A stretch of DNA of 64,000 nucleotides from Pseudomonas sp. stari2 (GTDB lineage: Bacteria; Pseudomonadota; Gammaproteobacteria; Pseudomonadales; Pseudomonadaceae), in contig NZ_CP099760.1 of the NCBI RefSeq assembly GCF_040760005.1, forward strand, positions 5,708,501 to 5,772,500. Direction: 5' to 3'. This document shows positions 1 through 7,809 of this stretch, in pieces. The notes beneath the pieces were generated by a model, which was given only the letters and a program-made list of their open reading frames with translations, was not told the origin of the DNA and ran no database searches. The position numbers were made by a program, and so were the translations under genes. The first letter of the stretch is position 1, and every line of letters starts with the position of its first letter.

Positions 1-498
1 CTGAGCGCCCGCAACGCCTACGGCGAAACCGTGACGCAACTGCGTCAGGTGCTGGAGGCCAGCGGTGTCAAGATCGTCTCCGGTGCGCCTTACAAGCTTT
101 ACCTGGCCGATGAGCAGGAATCCCAGCGCATCCTCAGCTACGCCGGCGCCGGTCGCACTGGCGAGTATCAGGTGAGCACCGTACTCAACTACGATATCCG
201 TGGCGAAAAAGACCTGCTGCTCAAAAGCGACAAGCTTGAAGTGCAGAAAGTGTTCATCCACGACGGCAACAACCTCGTTGGCTCCGACCAGGAAGCCAAT
301 GACGCTCGTCGTGAAACTCGTCGCGAACTGGTTCAACGCATGATGCTGCGTCTGCAACAGCTGACTCCGGCTCAGCTGGATGCCCTGCAGCAGACCGCCA
401 ACGCCCGGGCCAAGGCAGAAGCCGACGCCCTGGAAGCGGCGCAGAAGGCTGAAGCGGAAACCCCGCGCCAGTCGCCGCTCGAACTGCCGCAGCAGTAA
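1..498 (+). CDS. lptE: LPS-assembly lipoprotein LptE, 3' part
   Basis: The reading frame is open from base 1, so the gene begins upstream and the signal peptide and lipobox are outside the window. LptE is the outer-membrane lipoprotein that plugs the LptD barrel and helps deliver lipopolysaccharide to the cell surface. What is visible is the later part of the LptE fold, with a conserved stretch ending in an arginine-rich helix (DARRETRRELVQRMMLRLQ), followed by an Ala/Glu-rich, low-complexity tail typical of Pseudomonas LptE. The next gene on the same strand is holA, which is the usual neighbour of lptE in gamma-proteobacteria, and this supports the call. An internal GTG at 31 is not the real start. 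Confidence 0.85.
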   Translation: MSARNAYGETVTQLRQVLEASGVKIVSGAPYKLYLADEQESQRILSYAGAGRTGEYQVSTVLNYDIRGEKDLLLKSDKLEVQKVFIHDGNNLVGSDQEANDARRETRRELVQRMMLRLQQLTPAQLDALQQTANARAKAEADALEAAQKAEAETPRQSPLELPQQ

Positions 499-504
499 GA
501 CGTC

Positions 505-530
505 CGGGGCGCTCAGGCGCCCCGTTCGCC
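505..530 (+). other. Intercistronic hairpin between lptE and holA
   Basis: A perfect 8-bp stem (CGGGGCGC at 505-512, GCGCCCCG at 517-524) with a TCAG loop lies between the lptE stop and the holA start at 538. No clean T-run follows (TTCGCCCTTTCTT), so it may be a weak attenuator or an mRNA-stabilising stem rather than a full terminator. Confidence 0.5.
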
Positions 531-537
531 CTTTCTT

Positions 538-1575
538 ATGAAGCTCGCTCCCGCCCAACTCGGCAAACAACTGCAAGGCGCCCTTGCGCCGGTCTACATC
601 ATCAGCGGCGATGACCCGCTGCTGTGCCAGGAAGCTGCCGACGCCATTCGTTCCGCTGCCCGTCAGCAAGGTTTCGACGAACGCCAGGTGTTCGCCGCCG
701 ACGCCAATTTCGATTGGGGCACGTTGCTGCAGGCCGGTGCCAGCATGTCGTTGTTCGCCGAAAAACGCTTGCTGGAACTGCGCCTGCCTTCGGGCAAGCC
801 CGGTGACAAAGGTGCGGCCGCACTGATTGAATACTGCTCACGCCCGGCTGAAGACACGGTGCTGTTGATCAGCCTGCCGAAGCTGGACGGCAGCGCGCAG
901 AAGACCAAGTGGGGCAAGGCTCTGGTCGAAGGTCAGCAGACCCAGTTCATCCAGATCTGGCCGGTGGATGCCAATCAGCTGCCGAGCTGGATTCGTCAGC
1001 GCCTGTCCCAGGCCGGCCTCTCGGCCAGTCAGGACGCGGTCGAACTGATTGGCGCGCGGGTCGAGGGTAACCTGCTGGCTGCCGCGCAGGAGATCGAGAA
1101 GCTCAAGCTGATGGCCGAAGGCGGTCAGATTACTGTCGAAACCGTACAGGCGGCCGTGGCCGACAGTGCGCGCTTCGACGTGTTCGGCCTGACCGACGCG
1201 GTGCTCAACGGTGAACCGGCCCACGCCCTGCGCATGCTCGAAGGGCTGCGCGGTGAAGGGGTCGAGCCGCCGGTGATCCTCTGGGCCCTGGCCCGTGAGT
1301 TGCGCCTGCTGGCCAACATCTCGTTGCAATACAGTCAGGGCACGCCGCTGGACAAGTGCTTCAGTCAGGCCAAGCCGCCAGTCTGGGACAAGCGCAAACC
1401 GCTGATGAGCAAGGCCCTGCAACGCTACTCGGCACAGCGCTGGGCACAGTTGCTGCTCGAGGCCCAGCGCATCGATGCGCAGATCAAGGGCCAGGCGGCG
1501 GGCTCGCCGTGGATGAGCCTCAGTCGGCTGGCGCTGTTGATGGCCGGTCAGCGACTGACGTTACCTGCCGAATGA
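538..1575 (+). CDS. holA: DNA polymerase III, delta subunit
   Basis: HolA is the delta subunit of the clamp loader. It opens the beta sliding clamp and, with delta-prime and tau/gamma, loads it on primed DNA. The 345-residue length fits the family. The N-terminus (MKLAPAQLGKQLQGALAPVYIISGDDPLLCQEA) has the typical delta start in which an 'xYxxxGDDPLL' strand-turn leads the Rossmann-like AAA-type domain. The C-terminal helical collar domain is seen around residues 210-340, with runs such as FDVFGLTDAVLNG and LSRLALLMAGQ. It directly follows lptE with a hairpin between them, which is the standard arrangement. A strong terminator follows the stop. Confidence 0.95.
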   Translation: MKLAPAQLGKQLQGALAPVYIISGDDPLLCQEAADAIRSAARQQGFDERQVFAADANFDWGTLLQAGASMSLFAEKRLLELRLPSGKPGDKGAAALIEYCSRPAEDTVLLISLPKLDGSAQKTKWGKALVEGQQTQFIQIWPVDANQLPSWIRQRLSQAGLSASQDAVELIGARVEGNLLAAAQEIEKLKLMAEGGQITVETVQAAVADSARFDVFGLTDAVLNGEPAHALRMLEGLRGEGVEPPVILWALARELRLLANISLQYSQGTPLDKCFSQAKPPVWDKRKPLMSKALQRYSAQRWAQLLLEAQRIDAQIKGQAAGSPWMSLSRLALLMAGQRLTLPAE

Positions 1576-1579
1576 AACT

Positions 1580-1610
1580 CGGGATCGCACACTGCGATCC
1601 CGTTTTCTTT
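1580..1610 (+). terminator. Rho-independent terminator of holA
   Basis: A perfect 10-bp stem (CGGGATCGCA at 1580-1589 and TGCGATCCCG at 1593-1602) with a 3-base loop is followed by TTTTCTTT. It lies a few bases after the holA stop. Confidence 0.9.
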
Positions 1611-1715
1611 GTACAGACCATTCCTACAGAACATCTCGTCTTCAGTCCTATAGACAGACGCTCGGCATCGGCAGATCATTTGCCGCGCAAAACCCACTCA
1701 ATAGCGAGAACCCTC

Positions 1716-1880
1716 ATGAGCAAAAAGCCATCGAAACATGGCCATAACAAGGCCAAATCCATCGTCGCCCAACCCCTGTTCCGCAGTCGCCAGGAACGAC
1801 CAACAAAGGGTAAAGGCAGCTATCGCCGCGAAGCCTTCCAGTCTGACAGCTGGGAGGCTTCTTACTTTCTGGCCGCTTGA
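1716..1880 (+). CDS. arfA: Alternative ribosome-rescue factor ArfA
   Basis: This is a 54-residue basic protein starting MSKKPSKHGHNKAK. ArfA binds the empty mRNA channel of stalled non-stop ribosomes and recruits release factor 2, acting as the backup for tmRNA trans-translation. The family core is visible: a PLFRSRQE block followed by KGKGSYRRE and then an SWEAS segment, matching the order of the E. coli protein (PLFRQR, KGKGSYMRKG, NWEAS). The start is chosen by homology; it is the only ATG before the core. The 3' end of the coding sequence contains a 12-bp hairpin, the device by which arfA mRNA is made non-stop in other bacteria, so only a shortened protein is expected to be made when tmRNA is absent. 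Confidence 0.9.
   Translation: MSKKPSKHGHNKAKSIVAQPLFRSRQERPTKGKGSYRREAFQSDSWEASYFLAA
1830..1870 (+). promoter_or_regulatory. Hairpin inside arfA that would create a non-stop mRNA
   Basis: A 12-bp stem lies inside the arfA coding sequence: 1830-1841 pairs with 1850-1861, with one G-U pair and an 8-base loop. It is followed by a T-rich stretch (TTACTTTCT) before the stop codon at 1878. In E. coli and other species such a hairpin serves as an RNase III site or an intrinsic terminator, removing the stop codon and making arfA itself a substrate of tmRNA. Confidence 0.75.
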
Positions 1881-1941
1881 AGCGCAGCACCCCTTCCTCA
1901 TGTTAAGGTCTGCACCTGATTCGTATCCCCTGGACCTGTGC

Positions 1942-3264
1942 ATGCCCCTCAGTCTTTCCCGTCGTTGGCCCTTTCGCCAACTGATCGCTGCCACAAGTTT
2001 CATTCTGCTTGTCGCCTGTGCGGAAAAACCTACCGCCGCCGACGCTCAACCGCTTCAGACCGCTCCCGTTGCCACGGCCCCCGCGATTATTCCGCCGGTA
2101 GTGCCGTCCGGTGACGACCTCGACCTTCAACCGACCCAGACTTTTGCCGAGTGGCAGGCCGGTTTCCGCAAGGACGCCCTGGCCGCTGGTATCCGTCCCG
2201 ACGTTTTCGACCGCGCCTTCGCCAACGTCAGTTTCGACGCCAGCGTGATCCGCGCCGACCGCAGCCAGCCGGAGTTCGCCCGGCCGGTCTGGGAATACCT
2301 GGATGGCGCCCTGTCGCCGCTGCGGGTGCGCAAAGGCCAGGCTCTGATCAACCAGTACGCCGACATCCTGCAACGTATCGAGCAACGCTATGGCGTTGAT
2401 CGCCAGGCGCTGGTATCGGTGTGGGGGATGGAGAGCAATTTCGGTCAGTTCCAGGGTACCAAGTCGGTGATCAACTCTCTGGCAACCCTGGCCTATGAAG
2501 GTCGCCGCCCGGGATTTGCTCACGCGCAACTGATCGCGGCGCTGCAGATTCTGCAACAGGGCGACATCACGCCGGAGAAAATGCTCGGCTCCTGGGCCGG
2601 TGCCATGGGCCAGACTCAGTTCATCCCGACCACCTACAACACCCACGCGGTGGATTTCGACGGCGACGGTCGCCGTGACATCTGGGGCAGCCCGGCTGAC
2701 GCCTTGGCCTCGACCGCACACTACCTGCAAAGCTCCGGCTGGCAGCGTGGCCAGCCGTGGGGTTTCGAAGTGCAACTGCCGAGCGGTTTCAACTACACCC
2801 TGGCCGACGGCGCGATTCGCAAGAGCGTCGCAGAATGGCGGCAACTGGGTGTGATTCTGCCCAGCGGTGGCCAGGCGCCGGCCGGCTCCGAGCAACTGTC
2901 GGCTGCCCTGCTGCTGCCGGCCGGCTATCGTGGCCCGGCGTTCCTGATCCTCGATAACTTCCGGGCGATCCTCAAGTACAACAACTCGTCGTCCTATGCC
3001 CTGGCCGTCAGCCTGTTGTCCGAGCGCTTCAACGGTGCTGGTCTGATCAATGGCACCTGGCCAAAAGATGATCTGCCGCTGAGCCGTACCGAGCGGATTG
3101 AACTGCAGAACCTGCTGACTGCGCGCAACTACGACGCGGGCACCGCCGACGGCATCATCGGCGCCAACACGCGCAAAGCGATCCGCAGTGCGCAACAGTC
3201 ATTCGGCTGGCCGGCGGACGGTTACCCGACGCACAAGCTGCTGGAAAGCTTGCGTAGCCAGTAA
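1942..3264 (+). CDS. Lytic murein transglycosylase lipoprotein (MltB family) with peptidoglycan-binding domain
   Basis: The protein is predicted to cleave peptidoglycan glycan strands to 1,6-anhydro products in the periplasm while anchored to the outer membrane. From the ATG at 1942 it is about 440 residues. It starts with a lipoprotein signal (basic MPLSLSRRWPFRQ, hydrophobic core, lipobox LVAC). The SLT family 3 catalytic domain follows, with the catalytic Glu in VWGMESNFG and the motif GSWAGAMGQTQFIPT and the FDGDGRRDIW turn also found in MltB. The C-terminus (about the last 65 residues, LSRTERIELQNLLTARNYDAG..ANTRKAI) is a PG_binding_1 domain. The frame is open further upstream, but 1942 is the start that places the signal peptide correctly. 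It is a second MltB-type enzyme in addition to the one at 8820-9830. Confidence 0.9.
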   Translation: MPLSLSRRWPFRQLIAATSFILLVACAEKPTAADAQPLQTAPVATAPAIIPPVVPSGDDLDLQPTQTFAEWQAGFRKDALAAGIRPDVFDRAFANVSFDASVIRADRSQPEFARPVWEYLDGALSPLRVRKGQALINQYADILQRIEQRYGVDRQALVSVWGMESNFGQFQGTKSVINSLATLAYEGRRPGFAHAQLIAALQILQQGDITPEKMLGSWAGAMGQTQFIPTTYNTHAVDFDGDGRRDIWGSPADALASTAHYLQSSGWQRGQPWGFEVQLPSGFNYTLADGAIRKSVAEWRQLGVILPSGGQAPAGSEQLSAALLLPAGYRGPAFLILDNFRAILKYNNSSSYALAVSLLSERFNGAGLINGTWPKDDLPLSRTERIELQNLLTARNYDAGTADGIIGANTRKAIRSAQQSFGWPADGYPTHKLLESLRSQ

Positions 3265-3272
3265 AAACAAAA

Positions 3273-3303
3273 CCGCCGCCTCTTCAGGCGGCGGTCTTTT
3301 TTG
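3273..3303 (+). terminator. Rho-independent terminator after the lytic transglycosylase
   Basis: An 8-bp GC stem (CCGCCGCC at 3273-3280, GGCGGCGG at 3287-3294, loop TCTTCA) is followed by TCTTTTTT. Confidence 0.95.
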
Positions 3304-3311
3304 TGGCTCGT

Positions 3312-4259
3312 TTAACGAATCACCACATCCTGCTCCAGCATCAACTCCTTCTTCCCCGCATCCAGTCGAACCAGCGCGCCCAACGGCAGCGTCAGGTTCG
3401 GATCACAGTGTCCGCTGCGCCATCCTGACAACACCGGAATCCGCAGCGGCTCGAAAGTCTGCTTGAGCAGGCGATTCAGCGCCTCGACATCCACCCCCGC
3501 GATATCCCCGACCAACACGCCGCGCAATCGGGCCAGCTTGCCGGCCAGGCGCATCTGGGTCAGCAAGCGGTCGATCCGATACAGCGGCTCGTTGACGTCC
3601 TCGATGAGCAGGATCACCCCTTCGACATCGATTTCGTAAGGCGTGCCCAGGGTCGCGGCGATCATCGCCAGATTGCCGCCCAGCAAACGCCCGTGGGCAA
3701 TACCGGGCTCCACCGTAGTCAAGGGATAAGCCACCGGATGGCTCAATACACTGCCGGCCTTCAGCTGCCCGCGCAGCATGGCGAAGAATGACGTCACCGT
3801 CGGCGGTTCCTTGCCCCCCAACAAGTCGGCATTCAGCAGCGGCCCATGAAAAGTCACGAACCCTGCGTAACGGCTGATGGCCAGATGCAAAGCGGTGATG
3901 TCGCTGTAGCCGACGAACGGCTTGGCATGGCGCGCCAGCAGATCATAGTCAATTTTGTCCAGAAGGCGCGGCGTGCCGTAACCGCCACGCAGACAGATGA
4001 TTGCGTCGACCTCGGGATCAGTGAACGCCGCGTGCAGATCGTTGAGCCGCACCTCGTCGCTGCCGGCCAGATAGCCATCCTTCTCGTAGACGCCAGGGAA
4101 CACTCGCAAACCGTAACCCCGGGCGCGCATCCACTGAACGGCCTTGTCAGTATCCAGCGTTCCGGGGCCGGCTGGCGCAATGACGCCTATCAGCCCTTCC
4201 GACGGCAGCGCCGGCACAGGCTTGTGCGGAAAAAGGGTGTGAGTGGGACGAACGGTCAT
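3312..4259 (-). CDS. ldcA: L,D-carboxypeptidase (muramoyltetrapeptide carboxypeptidase, family S66)
   Basis: LdcA removes the terminal D-Ala from tetrapeptides released during murein recycling in the cytoplasm, so that the tripeptide can be re-used by Mpl (whose gene is at 32072-33421). The 315-residue product has the S66 features: an N-terminal IGVIAPAGP strand-turn, the nucleophile motif GYSDITALH, CLRGGYGTPRLLDKIDY ahead of it, and later GGNLAMIAATLGTPYEID and LLIEDVNEPLYRIDR, which carry the Glu of the Ser-His-Glu triad. The start at 4259 is preceded on the coding strand by AGGGAG, 7-8 bases away. It is transcribed towards the terminator region at 3273-3303. Confidence 0.9.
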   Translation of the reverse strand: MTVRPTHTLFPHKPVPALPSEGLIGVIAPAGPGTLDTDKAVQWMRARGYGLRVFPGVYEKDGYLAGSDEVRLNDLHAAFTDPEVDAIICLRGGYGTPRLLDKIDYDLLARHAKPFVGYSDITALHLAISRYAGFVTFHGPLLNADLLGGKEPPTVTSFFAMLRGQLKAGSVLSHPVAYPLTTVEPGIAHGRLLGGNLAMIAATLGTPYEIDVEGVILLIEDVNEPLYRIDRLLTQMRLAGKLARLRGVLVGDIAGVDVEALNRLLKQTFEPLRIPVLSGWRSGHCDPNLTLPLGALVRLDAGKKELMLEQDVVIR

Positions 4260-4374
4260 CCATGGATCTCCCTGCGTGAAGTCATGCACACAGTAGTCAG
4301 GAACGGCGACAAACAGAAGAGGCTCAGCCTCGCCGCAGGTTGCAGGAAAAGTCAGTAACGAGTGTAGGCCGGGC

Positions 4375-4414
4375 AAAAAAATGCCCGCCGGGCGATAAAC
4401 CCCGGCGGGCATTT
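4375..4414 (-). terminator. Rho-independent terminator of lipA
   Basis: On the minus strand, downstream of lipA, a long GC stem (AATGCCCGCCGGG pairs with CCGGCGGGCATT) is followed by a run of seven T. It closes the lipB-lipA transcript before ldcA. Confidence 0.9.
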
Positions 4415-4431
4415 TCTCATTCAGCGTTGAA

Positions 4432-5454
4432 TCAGGAACCGAGCAGTTCGGCCTTGACCAGTTTCGCCTGCTCGTCGGCATGGTACGACGAACGCACCAA
4501 CGGGCCGGACGCGACGTTCTTGAAGCCCATCTTGTAACCTTCCTCGGCGAACCAGGCGAAGGTGTCCGGGTGCACGAAACGCTGCACCGGCAAGTGGCTG
4601 CGGGACGGTTGCAGGTACTGGCCCAGGGTCAGCATGTCGATGTCGTGTTCGCGCATGCGCTTCATGACTTCGATGACTTCGTCGTCGGTCTCGCCCAGAC
4701 CCAGCATCAGGCCGGACTTGGTCGGAATGTGCGGCATCATCTGCTTGAAGCGTTGCAGCAGGGTCAGCGACCATTGGTAATCCGAACCCGGACGCGCGGC
4801 CTTGTACAGGCGCGGCACGGTTTCCAGGTTGTGGTTGAACACATCCGGCGGCTCGGCCGCAGTGATTTCCAGAGCGATGTCCATGCGACCACGGTAGTCC
4901 GGGACCAGGGTCTCGAGCTGTACGTTCGGCGACAGTTTGCGGATTTCACGGATGCAGTCGGCAAAGTGCTGGGCACCGCCGTCACGCAGGTCGTCGCGGT
5001 CAACCGAGGTGATCACCACGTACTTCAGACGCAAGTCGGCGATGGCAATGGCCAGGCTTTCCGGCTCGTTGACGTCCAGTGGTTTCGGACGACCGTGGCC
5101 GACGTCGCAGAACGGGCAGCGACGAGTGCAGATGTCACCCATGATCATGAAGGTCGCGGTGCCGCCGGAGAAGCACTCGCCCAGGTTCGGGCAGGACGCT
5201 TCTTCACAGACGCTGTGCAGCTTGTGCTTGCGCAACAGGCTCTTGATGCGGTCGACTTCCGGCGAAACCGGGATGCGTACACGGATCCAGTCGGGTTTCT
5301 TCGGCAGTTCGGTGGTCGGAATGATCTTCACCGGGATGCGTGCAACCTTCTCGGCGCCGCGCAGCTTGACGCCCGCTTCAACCTTGGGACGCGGGGTCGG
5401 GCGCTCGGTCACGTCGAGCGTCGGGATCATGGTTTGCACTGCATCAGTAGTCAT
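4432..5454 (-). CDS. lipA: Lipoyl synthase
   Basis: LipA is a radical SAM enzyme that inserts two sulfur atoms into protein-bound octanoyl groups to make lipoyl cofactors for pyruvate and 2-oxoglutarate dehydrogenases and the glycine cleavage system. Both iron-sulfur cluster motifs are intact: C83-x4-C88-x5-C94 (auxiliary cluster that donates sulfur) and C109-x3-C113-x2-C116 (radical SAM cluster, CTRRCPFC). [13 protein letters not shown] and TLGQYLQPS are family blocks near the C-terminus. The 340-residue length includes an N-terminal extension of about 50 residues usual in Pseudomonas. It lies directly downstream of lipB in the same orientation with 1 base between them, and the transcript ends at the terminator at 4375-4414. 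Confidence 0.97.
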   Translation of the reverse strand: MTTDAVQTMIPTLDVTERPTPRPKVEAGVKLRGAEKVARIPVKIIPTTELPKKPDWIRVRIPVSPEVDRIKSLLRKHKLHSVCEEASCPNLGECFSGGTATFMIMGDICTRRCPFCDVGHGRPKPLDVNEPESLAIAIADLRLKYVVITSVDRDDLRDGGAQHFADCIREIRKLSPNVQLETLVPDYRGRMDIALEITAAEPPDVFNHNLETVPRLYKAARPGSDYQWSLTLLQRFKQMMPHIPTKSGLMLGLGETDDEVIEVMKRMREHDIDMLTLGQYLQPSRSHLPVQRFVHPDTFAWFAEEGYKMGFKNVASGPLVRSSYHADEQAKLVKAELLGS

Positions 5455-5455
5455 A

Positions 5456-6103
5456 TCAGTCGATTCCGCCCGTCAGGGTCGTCTGCTCAGCATAGTCGAG
5501 GTGTTTGACGAGCTGCGCGCGCAGCCGGGCACTTACCTCGGCAAATTCAATCGATCCTGCGTGATCGCTCAGCTGGGTCATCGCCAGCCCGGCGTAGCCG
5601 CAGGGATTAATCCGTCGAAACGGTTCCAGGTCCATGTCCACGTTCAGGGCAAGGCCATGAAAGGAACAACCGTGGCGAATCCGCAAACCCAGAGAAGCGA
5701 TTTTCGCTCCCTCGACGTAGACGCCGGGAGCGTCTGGCTTGGCCACGGCGGTCACACCGTAGCTGGCCAGCAGTTCGATCAGGCACCGCTCCATGCGTGT
5801 GACCAGGTCGCGTACGCCAAAACCCAGTTTGCGTACATCCAGCAACAGGTACGCCACCAATTGGCCGGGGCCATGGTAGGTCACCTGCCCGCCGCGGTCG
5901 ACCTGCACCACCGGGATATCCCCCGGCAGCAACAGGTGTTCGGCCTTGCCGGCCTGGCCCTGGGTGAACACCGGCGGGTGTTCGACGAGCCAGATTTCGT
6001 CGGCGGCATCACTGCCGCGTTCGTTGGTAAAGCGTTGCATGGCATGCCAGACCGGCTCGTAAGCCATCTGGCCAAGTTCGCGAAAGCCCAGCGTGCCCGG
6101 CAT
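5456..6103 (-). CDS. lipB: Octanoyltransferase LipB
   Basis: LipB transfers octanoate from octanoyl-ACP to apo-lipoyl domains, the step before LipA. The predicted protein is 215 residues. It contains [16 protein letters not shown], the [21 protein letters not shown] segment with the catalytic Lys, and NPCGYAG with the catalytic Cys. The ATG at 6103 is preferred to the GTG one codon earlier because it overlaps the stop of the DUF493 gene as TGATG, an arrangement that suggests translational coupling. Confidence 0.96.
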   Translation of the reverse strand: MPGTLGFRELGQMAYEPVWHAMQRFTNERGSDAADEIWLVEHPPVFTQGQAGKAEHLLLPGDIPVVQVDRGGQVTYHGPGQLVAYLLLDVRKLGFGVRDLVTRMERCLIELLASYGVTAVAKPDAPGVYVEGAKIASLGLRIRHGCSFHGLALNVDMDLEPFRRINPCGYAGLAMTQLSDHAGSIEFAEVSARLRAQLVKHLDYAEQTTLTGGID

Positions 6104-6378
6104 CACAACACCATGTGTACGAAGCCGGTCGCCCGCAGTTCGCTGTTGATGTTGTACAGCTGATCCTGGTCGGTCGCGACGATGTGCAACTGGATGGTGG
6201 TGTACTTGCCGTTGCTGCTCTGACGCTCGTCGACACGCTCATCGTTGATCCTGGCGTGTTTCTTGACGATGTCGATGATCTTGTCTTTGTTGCCGACGCC
6301 CGTATCGCTGATCACCTTAACCGGATAATCAACCTGCGGAAATTCGATCTTTGGCGCCTTTACTTCGGTATCGGTCAT
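6103..6378 (-). CDS. DUF493 family protein (YbeD-like)
   Basis: This is a small 91-residue protein beginning [22 protein letters not shown]. The DUF493/YbeD fold is an ACT-like alpha/beta domain thought to be regulatory; its exact role is unknown. The family pattern is visible in FPxxYPVKVIGD..., [34 protein letters not shown]. Its fixed place between dacA and lipB in gamma-proteobacteria is the strongest context. The start at 6378 is chosen because it gives the normal family length and leaves a short intergenic hairpin before dacA. Confidence 0.9.
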   Translation of the reverse strand: MTDTEVKAPKIEFPQVDYPVKVISDTGVGNKDKIIDIVKKHARINDERVDERQSSNGKYTTIQLHIVATDQDQLYNINSELRATGFVHMVL

Positions 6379-6414
6379 GGCGTAACGGCCTCGTAAGCGT
6401 AAGCCCGGTAACGA

Positions 6415-6445
6415 ACAAGGCCCCGCTCCGGAGGGGAACGGGGCC
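6415..6445 (-). other. Hairpin between dacA and ybeD
   Basis: GGCCCCG at 6419-6425 pairs with CGGGGCC at 6439-6445. On the minus strand it lies just after the dacA stop and is followed by TTGTTC, so it is at best a partial terminator or attenuator within the operon. Confidence 0.5.
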
Positions 6446-6462
6446 ATGCAGGTCAACTCGAA

Positions 6463-7620
6463 TCAGTTGAACAAGCCGTAGAAGAATAGACGGATGCTAT
6501 CCCACATGCGGCGGAAGATACCACCCTCCTCGACAGCGTCCAGGGCGATCAGGTCGGCGCTGTGCACCACCTTGTCGTCCAGTTTCACTTCGACTTTACC
6601 GATCACATCGCCCTTGGCGATTGGCGCGGTCAGTTGCGGGTTCATGGTCATGCTGGCAGCAAGCTTCTTCAGCTGGCCTTTCGGCAGAGTCATGGTCAGG
6701 TCTTCAGCCAGACCGGCCTTGACCTGGCTGGTGGTGCCTTTCCACACCGGGGCCTGAGCCAGTTCGGTGCCCTTCTGATAGAAGGTCTGGGTTTCGAAGA
6801 AACGGAAACCGTAGGTCAGCAGTTTCTGGGTTTCGGCAGCACGGGCCACTTCGCTGTTGGTGCCGAACACCACGGCGATCAGGCGCATGCCGTCACGTAC
6901 GGCCGAGGACACCATGCAGTAGCCGGCTTCGTCGGTGTGACCGGTTTTCAGACCGTCGACGGTCTTGTCGCGCCACAGCAGCAGGTTGCGGTTAGGCTGC
7001 TTGATGCCGTTCCAGAAGAACTCTTTCTGCGAGTAGATCGCGTAGTGAGCCGGGTCTTCGTGGATGATCGCGCGCGCCAGGATCGCCATGTCGTGAGCCG
7101 ACGAGTAGTGCTCAGGGTTCGGCAGACCGGTCGGGTTCATGAAGTGGGTATTGGTCATGCCCAGATCGGCGACAGTCTTGTTCATCAGGTCGGCGAAGGC
7201 ATCTTCGCTGCCTGCGATGTGTTCGGCCACTGCGACGCTGGCGTCGTTGCCGGACTGAATGATGATGCCGTGCAGCAGGTCGCTGACAGTCACCTGCGAG
7301 CCGACCTTGATGAACATCCGCGAACCGCCGGTGCGCCAGGCGTTTTCGCTGACGGTCACCGGATCGTTTTCACCGATCTGGCCACGACGGATTTCCAGCG
7401 TAGCGATGTACGCGGTCATCAGTTTGGTCAGGCTGGCCGGTGGCAGACGCTGGTCACCGTTGTTCTCCACCAGCACGTTGCCGCTGCTGGCGTCCATGAG
7501 CACGTAGGCTTTTGCGGCCAGTTGAGGTGGCGACGGCATCATCTCGGCCGCGAAGGCGGCTGGCGAGAGGAGCAGCGGGACTAGCAGACACAGGCGTTTG
7601 GCAAAGGTGGTGATGTTCAT
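6463..7620 (-). CDS. dacA: D-alanyl-D-alanine carboxypeptidase (PBP5/6 type)
   Basis: The enzyme removes the terminal D-Ala of murein pentapeptides in the periplasm and helps control the amount of cross-linking and cell shape. The product is 385 residues with an N-terminal signal peptide cleaved near AFAAE. The three active-site motifs of penicillin-binding proteins are present: S63-L-T-K66, S123-G-N125 and K225-T-G227. The C-terminal part (from about residue 280) is the beta-rich PBP5_C domain, and the last residues (MWDSIRLFFYGLFN) form the amphipathic membrane anchor. It follows rlpA and mltB, as in other Pseudomonas. Confidence 0.97.
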   Translation of the reverse strand: MNITTFAKRLCLLVPLLLSPAAFAAEMMPSPPQLAAKAYVLMDASSGNVLVENNGDQRLPPASLTKLMTAYIATLEIRRGQIGENDPVTVSENAWRTGGSRMFIKVGSQVTVSDLLHGIIIQSGNDASVAVAEHIAGSEDAFADLMNKTVADLGMTNTHFMNPTGLPNPEHYSSAHDMAILARAIIHEDPAHYAIYSQKEFFWNGIKQPNRNLLLWRDKTVDGLKTGHTDEAGYCMVSSAVRDGMRLIAVVFGTNSEVARAAETQKLLTYGFRFFETQTFYQKGTELAQAPVWKGTTSQVKAGLAEDLTMTLPKGQLKKLAASMTMNPQLTAPIAKGDVIGKVEVKLDDKVVHSADLIALDAVEEGGIFRRMWDSIRLFFYGLFN

Positions 7621-7809
7621 CCGTCTCTCGAAATCGCTAATGGAAACTTGCCCAAGGGCAAAAACTAATCAAATAACCTTCTAACGGGTTATCGCGTGTT
7701 CAGTTGCTCACTCCAGTCACCCTTTGCCGGGCTTTTGTTCTTCGACGAGCCAACAACCTGGCTCACCCCCCAATCGCTGGTGAACCGTCAATCAAGTGCT
7801 ACGTATTAC
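7621..7809 (-). promoter_or_regulatory. Leader region of dacA
   Basis: The 189 bases between rlpA and dacA contain two inverted repeats on the dacA coding strand: a GATAACC/GGTTATT pair, and TTGCCC-TT-GGGCAA closer to the gene. A GAGAGACGG ribosome-binding site precedes the ATG. This could hold a dacA promoter or an rlpA attenuator; I cannot decide which. Confidence 0.35.
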
